Of a stretch of 64,000 nt of DNA, positions 58,986-64,000 are shown one piece after another. Position 1 is the stretch's first letter. Each line of letters starts with the position of its first letter. Source of the DNA: Halosimplex rubrum (GTDB lineage: Archaea; Halobacteriota; Halobacteria; Halobacteriales; Haloarculaceae); NCBI RefSeq assembly GCF_013415885.1, contig NZ_CP058910.1, positions 3,906,001 to 3,970,000 of the forward strand, written 5' to 3'. The notes under the pieces are model-generated. The model was given only the letters and a program-made list of their open reading frames with translations. It ran no database searches and was not told where the DNA came from. The position numbers were made by a program, and so were the translations under genes.

Positions 58986-59597
58986 TTACTCGAAGTGGCC
59001 GACTGCGGTCTCGTACTGGTCTGCGACCTCGTCCCAGTCGACGACCTCGAAGAAGGCGTCGATGAAGCTGCCGCGGTCCGGGCCGTAGTCGTAGTAGTAC
59101 GAGTGCTCCCAGACGTCCAGAGCCATGATGGGGTGGGAACCCCACAGCGCGCCCTGGTCGTGCTTGTCGACGGCCACGTTGCGCAGCTGCTTGGCGACCG
59201 GGTCGTACACGAGCAGCGCCCAGCCGCCGGCGGCGCCGGCGGCGGCCTCGAACTCGCCCTTCCAGCCCTCGTAGGAGCCGAAGTCCTCCTCGATGCGGTC
59301 GCGGAGGTCACCCTCCGGCTCGCCGCCGCCGTTCGGGGACATGTTGTCCCAGAACAGCGTGTGCAGGTAGTGGCCGGAGCCGTTGTGGGTGACGTTGCCC
59401 AGCGCACCGGCCGAGGAACCGAAGTCGCCGGACTCGCGGTTGTCGGCGAGCGTCTCCTCGGCGGATTCGAGGCCGTTGACGTACCCCTGATGGTGGGTGT
59501 CGTGATGCCACGTGAGCACCTGCTCGCTCACGTGCGGTTCGAGCGCGTCGTAGTCGTACGGGAGCGGCGGAAGCTCGGGATCGGAATGTTCTGTCAT
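58986..59597 (-). CDS. sod: Superoxide dismutase, Mn/Fe type
   Basis: The 203-residue enzyme converts superoxide to hydrogen peroxide and oxygen. The metal ligands lie in LTWHHDTHHQGYVNG, GSGHYLHTLFWDNM and LDVWEHSYYYDYG, as in the Mn/Fe family. The length is normal. The ATG at 59597 has GGAGGAGAT close upstream, so this gene has a leader and a real Shine-Dalgarno site. A TATA-like CTTTAAC lies about 41 bases before the ATG. It is next to a photolyase gene, another oxidative or light stress function. Confidence 0.96.
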   Translation of the reverse strand: MTEHSDPELPPLPYDYDALEPHVSEQVLTWHHDTHHQGYVNGLESAEETLADNRESGDFGSSAGALGNVTHNGSGHYLHTLFWDNMSPNGGGEPEGDLRDRIEEDFGSYEGWKGEFEAAAGAAGGWALLVYDPVAKQLRNVAVDKHDQGALWGSHPIMALDVWEHSYYYDYGPDRGSFIDAFFEVVDWDEVADQYETAVGHFE

Positions 59598-59785
59598 AGA
59601 TATCTCCTCCACTCTAGCGGTCGGCTGGATACCTGTTAAAGTTTGAGGAACTGGATGGGAGATCTTGTCACGCACGGTTGACACGGACGGAGCCTGACCC
59701 GCGGGACGCGGCCGAATCCGTCGACCCGCCGGGCGTCCGCGACCCCTCGGCGCTGAGAGAGGTCTCGGCGGTGCCGACCGCTCCG

Positions 59786-61222
59786 TCAGTCGTCGGCCCG
59801 CGATCGCTCGAACATGTCGATGGCCTGCTCGCGTCGGCGGCCGTGGTCGACGATCGGCGCGGGATACTCGGGCGCCAGCATCTCGCGGCGACCCTGGTCC
59901 AGTTCGTGCCACTCGTGGATCGCGTCGGCGGGCACGTCCGACAGTTCGGGGACGTACTCGCGGATGTACTCGGCGTCGGGGTCGTAACGCTCGCCCTGTG
60001 TCATCGGGTTGAACACGCGGAAATAGGGCTGGGCGTCCGTGCCGGTCGAGGCGGCCCACTGCCAGCCGCCGTTGTCGTTGGCGGTGTCGTGGTCGACCAG
60101 TTTCTCCCGGAACCAGTCGTAGCCCTCCCGCCAGTCGATCAGGAGATCCTTCGTCAGAAAGGAGGCGACGATCATCCGCACGCGGTTGTGCATGTAGGCT
60201 TCCCGCCGCAACTGGCGCATCCCCGCGTCGACGACGGGGTAGCCCGTCTCGCCGTCCTTCCATGCCCGGAGCGCCTCGGGGTCGCGGTTCCACTCGATGG
60301 GGCGCTCGTACTCTTTGAAGTTCTCCGTGACGACGCCCGGCTCGTTCCAGAGGACGTGGTGGTAGAACTCCCGCCAGGCGAGCTGTGACTCGAACTCCTC
60401 GGCGGAGTCGTAGTCGGCACCCGCGGCCGCGGATTTGGCCTCGCGGACCGCCTCGTGGACCTCGCGGACGCCGATAGTCCCGAACTTCAGGTGGGCCGAG
60501 AGCCGGGACGTACACTCGTCGGCGGGGTAGTCCCGGCGGTCGTCGTAGTCGTACACGTCGCCCTCGCAGAAGGCGTCGAGGAGGTCGCGAGCGACGTCGG
60601 TGCTCGCCGGGGGCACGTCGGCCTCGGGTTCGTCGAACCCCAGGTCGTCGAGGGTGGGGAGCGGGTCGCCGTGGTCGAGACCGCCCACGTCGAGGTCTGC
60701 GAGGTCCCCCTCCTCGGGCGCCGGGGCGGGGGCCTCTTTCTCCCGGTCGCGCCACTTCTTCCAGAAGTAGGTGAACACGGAGTACACCTCCCCCTGGTTG
60801 GTTCGGATCGAGCCGGGCTCGTGGAGCAGGGCGTCCTCGACGGAACGACGGGCCACGTCGACGTCGTCGAGCGCCTGCCGGACCGCGGCGTCGCGCTCGC
60901 GGCCCAGTCCGGAGACCTCGGCGCCCCAGGTGACGGCGTCGGCGTCGAACGCCTCGGCGACGGCGGGGACGACCTCGCGGGGGTCGCCGTGACGGACCAC
61001 CAGGTCGCTCCCGCGCTCGCGATACCACGTCCGCAGCGAGTCGAGCGCGTCGAGCATGAACGCGACGCGGGGCGGCCCGGCGTGGGCGAGCACGTCGCGG
61101 TCGAAGACGAACAGCGGGACGACCGGTCCGTCGGCGGGCACGTCCGGCAGATCGCCCGCCGCGGCGGCCAGCCCCCGGTTGTCCGCCGTCCGGAGGTCCC
61201 GGCGGTGCCAGTGGACTCTCAT
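59786..61222 (-). CDS. phr: Deoxyribodipyrimidine photolyase
   Basis: The 478-residue flavoprotein repairs UV-induced pyrimidine dimers using light. It starts MRVHWHRRDLRTADNRGLAA (antenna domain). The FAD domain has LAWREFYHHVLWNEPG, WKDGETGYPVVDAGMRQLRR, MHNRVRMIVASFLTKDLLID and DTANDNGGWQWAASTGTDAQ. This is a class I photolyase/cryptochrome; the photolyase call follows from the overall match and not from activity data. A TATA-like ACTTTGAG lies about 32 bases before the ATG. Confidence 0.94.
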   Translation of the reverse strand: MRVHWHRRDLRTADNRGLAAAAGDLPDVPADGPVVPLFVFDRDVLAHAGPPRVAFMLDALDSLRTWYRERGSDLVVRHGDPREVVPAVAEAFDADAVTWGAEVSGLGRERDAAVRQALDDVDVARRSVEDALLHEPGSIRTNQGEVYSVFTYFWKKWRDREKEAPAPAPEEGDLADLDVGGLDHGDPLPTLDDLGFDEPEADVPPASTDVARDLLDAFCEGDVYDYDDRRDYPADECTSRLSAHLKFGTIGVREVHEAVREAKSAAAGADYDSAEEFESQLAWREFYHHVLWNEPGVVTENFKEYERPIEWNRDPEALRAWKDGETGYPVVDAGMRQLRREAYMHNRVRMIVASFLTKDLLIDWREGYDWFREKLVDHDTANDNGGWQWAASTGTDAQPYFRVFNPMTQGERYDPDAEYIREYVPELSDVPADAIHEWHELDQGRREMLAPEYPAPIVDHGRRREQAIDMFERSRADD

Positions 61223-61349
61223 ACGGGGACGACGCCGGGCTCGTACCTCAAAGTACCCCCAAACGAGTGGGGGAGCGACGCCGTGGGAGAGGGACGGCGA
61301 CTCCCGCGCGCCACGCACGCTTAACCGGGCGGCGGCCCACCGTGAGGCC

Positions 61350-62192
61350 ATGGAACACGTCACGGTCGACGTGGCCGACGGCGTCGCGACAGTCACGCTC
61401 GACCACCCGGAGATGCGCAACGCGCTGACCAGCGGCGTCGCCACCGACCTCATCGACGCGATCGAGGCGGTCCCCGAGGAGGCCCGCTGCGTCGTCCTCG
61501 CCGGGAACGGCCCCACCTTCTGCGCCGGCGGCGACATCGACGCGATGGTCGACGGGCTGGAGGGCGAGCGAAGCGAGCCCTCCGAACGGTCGGGCGGGGA
61601 GCGGAGCGACCCGCGAGAGGGCGAGACGCCCGCCCACGAGCGGGTCGAACGCATCGTCGAGGAGACCGCGGGCGCGGTGCGGGCGGTCGCGACCTGCGAC
61701 CTCCCGACGGTCGCGAAGATCCACGGGCCCGCCTACGGCGCCGGCGGCGCGCTCGCGATCGCCTGTGACCTCCTGCTGGCCAGCGAGTCGGCGTCGATCA
61801 GCTTCGGCTTCCGCCAGGTCGGCCTCAACGTCGATTCGGGCGCGTCGCACCTCCTCCCGCGGATCGTCGGCGACAACGTCGCGAAGGAACTGCTGTACAC
61901 CGGCGAACTCATCGACGCCGACCGGGCGAAGGATGTGGGGCTGTTCAACCACGTCTACGCCGACGACGAGTTCGAGGGTCGCGTCGCGGGGATGGTCGAC
62001 CGGATCGCCTCGGGTCCGACGGTCGCGCTGAAACAGTCGAAGCGGCTCGTCGAACAGGGGCCGACGAGTTCGCTCGATGAGGCCATCGAAAACGAGGCCG
62101 CCGCCCAGATCGTCTCCGCGTCGACGGGGGACCACGAGGAGGGCGTCCGCGCGTTCGTCGCGAGCCGCGAACCCGAGTTCGAGGGAGAGTGA
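61350..62192 (+). CDS. Enoyl-CoA hydratase/isomerase family protein
   Basis: The 280-residue crotonase-fold protein hydrates or isomerises acyl-CoA. The oxyanion-hole motifs are GNGPTFCAGGDIDAMVDGL and KIHGPAYGAGGALAIACDLL. The usual catalytic glutamate region (FGFRQVGLNVDSGAS) is altered, so the reaction is uncertain. Residues about 70-93, right after AMVDGL, are encoded by a repeat insertion (GERSEPSERSGGERSDPREG) in a loop that varies in the family. The ATG at 61350 gives a normal start. Confidence 0.9.
   Translation: MEHVTVDVADGVATVTLDHPEMRNALTSGVATDLIDAIEAVPEEARCVVLAGNGPTFCAGGDIDAMVDGLEGERSEPSERSGGERSDPREGETPAHERVERIVEETAGAVRAVATCDLPTVAKIHGPAYGAGGALAIACDLLLASESASISFGFRQVGLNVDSGASHLLPRIVGDNVAKELLYTGELIDADRAKDVGLFNHVYADDEFEGRVAGMVDRIASGPTVALKQSKRLVEQGPTSSLDEAIENEAAAQIVSASTGDHEEGVRAFVASREPEFEGE
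61557..61626. repeat. In-frame palindromic insertion in the enoyl-CoA hydratase gene
   Basis: The segment has GAGGGC...GCCCTC arms around GAGCGAAGCGAG, then the 24-base sequence at 61594-61617, identical to copies at 19540-19563 and 36550-36573. It encodes hydrophilic residues between two conserved parts of the enzyme and keeps the frame. The position is a surface loop in the crotonase fold, judged from family knowledge. Confidence 0.75.
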
Positions 62193-62219
62193 CGAGGGTG
62201 GGGCCGGCGAGGGGAGGGT

Positions 62220-63290
62220 TCAGTCGTCGGCGGGACAGCCCGGGCCATCGGGGTCGATCCGGCAGTCGCTCACCGGGTGGTCGGTCGCCGAGCGGTCGTC
62301 GGGCGCGTCGGTCCCGCCGTCGGTCGCGTAGGCGTCGTCGAGCGAGCGCAGGCTCTCGGAGGCCAGCAGGCGGCCGGGGAGGGTGTCCCGGAGTCCGGGC
62401 CGGGCGAACGACTCGCTCCCGATGACGGCGAAGCCGGCGAAGACGACGAGGAAGCCGGCGACGGCGAGCCCCGAGATCGTCTCGCCCAGCAGCGCCCAGC
62501 CGCCGAGGGTCGCGACGAGCGGGACGACGTAGAACGCGAGGTTCGCCCGGATCGCCCCGACGGAGTCGATGAGGCCGAAGTAGGCGATGTAGGCGAGCGC
62601 GCCGGCGAAGACGGCGACGTAGCCCAGCGCGAGCAGCGCCTCGGCGTTCCACGACACCGCGGCGACCGACTCGCCGGCTCCGAGACTCAGGGCGTGCGTG
62701 ACCAGGGCGGCCAGCGGGAGGCCCCACGCGACCCGGACGGTGCTGTCGAGGTCGGCGTCGGCCCGGCGGATCAGGACCGATCCGAGCGCGCCGCACACCG
62801 CGCTGACGAGCAGTACCGCCTCGCCGAAGACGCCGCCCGAGAGCAGCGCCGCGGGGTCGGGGCTGGCGACCAGTCCGACGCCGAGGAGACCTAACGCCAT
62901 GCCGACCGCGCCGCGCGCCGAGAGGCGTTCGTCGGCGAGCAGGACGGCGGCGAAGACGGGCGTCAGGATCGGGTTCAGGCTGGCGATGATGGCGCCGACG
63001 CCGCTGGTGACGTACTGCTGGCCGACGAACAGCAGGGCGTTCGTCAGCCCGATGGCGAACAGCCCGGTCGCGACGATGCCGCCGAGGTCGCCCCGCGTCC
63101 GCGGGACGAGCTGCTCGCGCGAACGGGTGAGCGCGACGAACGCGAACAGCGCGACCGCGGCCACGTCGAACCGGAGCGCGACGAACAGCAGCGGGGGGAA
63201 GTGAGCCAGTCCGGCCTTCGCCGCGACGAACGTCCCGCCGAAGAGGACGCTGGTCGCCAGGAACGCCGCGACGGTACGACGGCCGATCAC
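62220..63290 (-). CDS. EamA/DMT-superfamily transporter
   Basis: The 356-residue protein has ten hydrophobic segments in two EamA repeats (TVAAFLATSVLFGGTFVAAK starting the first, FGEAVLLVSAVCGALGSVLI the second), typical of drug/metabolite exporters. An acidic tail of about 60 residues ends with CRIDPDGPGCPADD. It starts at GTG 63290, with GGAGGTG five bases upstream. The GTG overlaps the TGA of a 15-codon leader ORF. The substrate is unknown. The gene is divergent from an HTH regulator that may control it. Confidence 0.88.
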   Translation of the reverse strand: MIGRRTVAAFLATSVLFGGTFVAAKAGLAHFPPLLFVALRFDVAAVALFAFVALTRSREQLVPRTRGDLGGIVATGLFAIGLTNALLFVGQQYVTSGVGAIIASLNPILTPVFAAVLLADERLSARGAVGMALGLLGVGLVASPDPAALLSGGVFGEAVLLVSAVCGALGSVLIRRADADLDSTVRVAWGLPLAALVTHALSLGAGESVAAVSWNAEALLALGYVAVFAGALAYIAYFGLIDSVGAIRANLAFYVVPLVATLGGWALLGETISGLAVAGFLVVFAGFAVIGSESFARPGLRDTLPGRLLASESLRSLDDAYATDGGTDAPDDRSATDHPVSDCRIDPDGPGCPADD

Positions 63291-63334
63291 GGCGCCACCT
63301 CCCGGTGCGACGGGTGATGCGTAGTAGAGATCAT
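63287..63334 (-). CDS. 15-codon leader ORF before the EamA transporter
   Basis: The ORF encodes MISTTHHPSHREVAP and ends by overlapping the transporter's GTG (GTGA). The transporter's Shine-Dalgarno GGAGGTG is inside it. The TATA box (GCTATAAGG, centred near 63364) is about 30 bases before this ORF's ATG, the spacing of a leaderless transcript. Initiation on this ORF and coupling to the transporter is the simplest reading. Confidence 0.55.
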   Translation of the reverse strand: MISTTHHPSHREVAP

Positions 63335-63527
63335 CGTACAATATCCAACGACTTGGACCCTTATAGCTCCGTTTAGAAATTCTTGAGCGGCGAGCAAGCG
63401 CCGCGCCCGTCGTCGCGATTGCACGCCGTGAAAGTCGGTCACGCCGTGCGGTCGGCCCGCGAGCGCGGCCGAAGGCGAGAAGCGGCCGGCCCGAAAACGG
63501 TTTAGCCCGACGGGCGCCACTCCCGAT

Positions 63528-64000
63528 ATGGACGCGGCGCTTGAAGACGTGGAGTTCCTGGCGCTCTCGGCCAATCGAGTGACGGTGTTGCAGTCGCTCG
63601 CGGCGGGGCCGCGGAGCCGCTCGGCCCTGGCCGAGGAGACCGGCGCCTCTCAGGCCACGCTGGGGCGTATCCTCGCGGACTTCGAGGAGCGCTCGTGGGC
63701 GCGCCGCACCGACGGTGGCTACGAGGCGACGGCGACGGGCCGGCTCGTCGCCGACGCGTTCTCCGACCTCCTGGACGCGCTGAAACTCGAGGTGGACCTC
63801 CGGGATATCGTGGCCTATCTGCCCACCGAGGAGCTGGGGTTCGACCTCGCTCGGCTGGCCGACGCCACGATAACCGTCCCGACGGAGACCCGGCCGAACG
63901 CGCCGGTCCAGCGGCTGATCGACCTGGAGCGCGACGCCGCGGAGGTCCGGGCCTTCTCCCACGCGTTCAACGAACAGACGCTCTCGCTGATGGCCGACCG
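63528..64000 (+). CDS. Winged-helix transcriptional regulator, N-terminal part
   Basis: The first 157 codons of a gene that runs off the window. The start MDAALEDVEFLALSANRVTV leads into a winged helix (RSALAEETGASQATLGRILA) with wing RRTDGGYEATATGRLVADAF. A second domain begins near DIVAYLPTEELGFDLARLAD, like haloarchaeal regulators with a DUF1724/FilR1-type middle domain. A TATA-like TTTAG lies 27 bases before the ATG. It is divergent from the EamA transporter gene. Confidence 0.85.
   Translation, partial: MDAALEDVEFLALSANRVTVLQSLAAGPRSRSALAEETGASQATLGRILADFEERSWARRTDGGYEATATGRLVADAFSDLLDALKLEVDLRDIVAYLPTEELGFDLARLADATITVPTETRPNAPVQRLIDLERDAAEVRAFSHAFNEQTLSLMAD

Overview
The window is about 64 kb of high-GC DNA from a halophilic archaeon (class Halobacteria; the family is not certain, Haloarculaceae-like). 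The encoded proteins are strongly acidic. Many genes have a TATA-like box about 27-30 bases before the start codon, as leaderless haloarchaeal transcripts do. Archaea-specific genes include CheF, MptA, transcription factor S and fused siroheme decarboxylase halves.

Layout. 1-5589 is the end of a chemotaxis operon (cheB end, cheA, cheR, a HEAT-repeat protein, cheF). 5650-8477 holds small conserved proteins and a tRNA-Leu(TAA) locus with a broken tRNA copy and short repeats. 8467-15630 is a peptide-type ABC transporter (two ATPases, two permeases, one binding protein) whose binding protein appears circularly permuted. 15851-20368 carries a cyclophilin, a split UxaA/SuyAB-like dehydratase set and a TrpD-like protein. 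20532-25205 carries siroheme decarboxylase, a HalX response regulator, MptA, two universal stress proteins and a ferredoxin. 25385-29385 carries a membrane histidine kinase, a lower-GC two-gene insert and a KaiC-like ATPase. 29557-33775 carries NAD kinase, a GNAT protein and an AMP-forming acyl-CoA synthetase. 33833-40187 is a signalling operon: vWA protein, Ser/Thr kinase with FHA domain, PP2C phosphatase, zinc-ribbon/FHA protein and a membrane zinc-ribbon protein. 40588-43666 is an ABC exporter operon with tandem operators and its likely regulator. 43828-57355 is mixed metabolism (Rieske fusion, cupin, DnaJ, pilin-like protein, threonine-synthase-like protein, FAD oxidoreductase, CBS protein, phosphoesterase, GNAT, HTH regulator, thiolase, TFS paralog). 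57598-64000 carries a P-loop ATPase, Mn/Fe superoxide dismutase, photolyase, enoyl-CoA hydratase, an EamA transporter and the start of an HTH regulator.

Three things stand out. First, the binding protein at 13708-15630 has its C-terminal lobe placed before its N-terminal lobe. Second, at least seven genes are preceded by a 11-34 codon ORF whose stop overlaps the gene's start as ATGA or GTGA, with a Shine-Dalgarno sequence inside the small ORF. In two leader cases a TATA box lies 28-30 bases before the small ORF's ATG, and in a third 32 bases, so the small ORF would be read first from a leaderless message and the main gene by coupling. Third, one identical 24-bp sequence lies in-frame inside two enzyme genes and once between genes, like a protein-tolerated palindromic element.

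All functions are recognised from sequence by eye. No database search or structure prediction was run.
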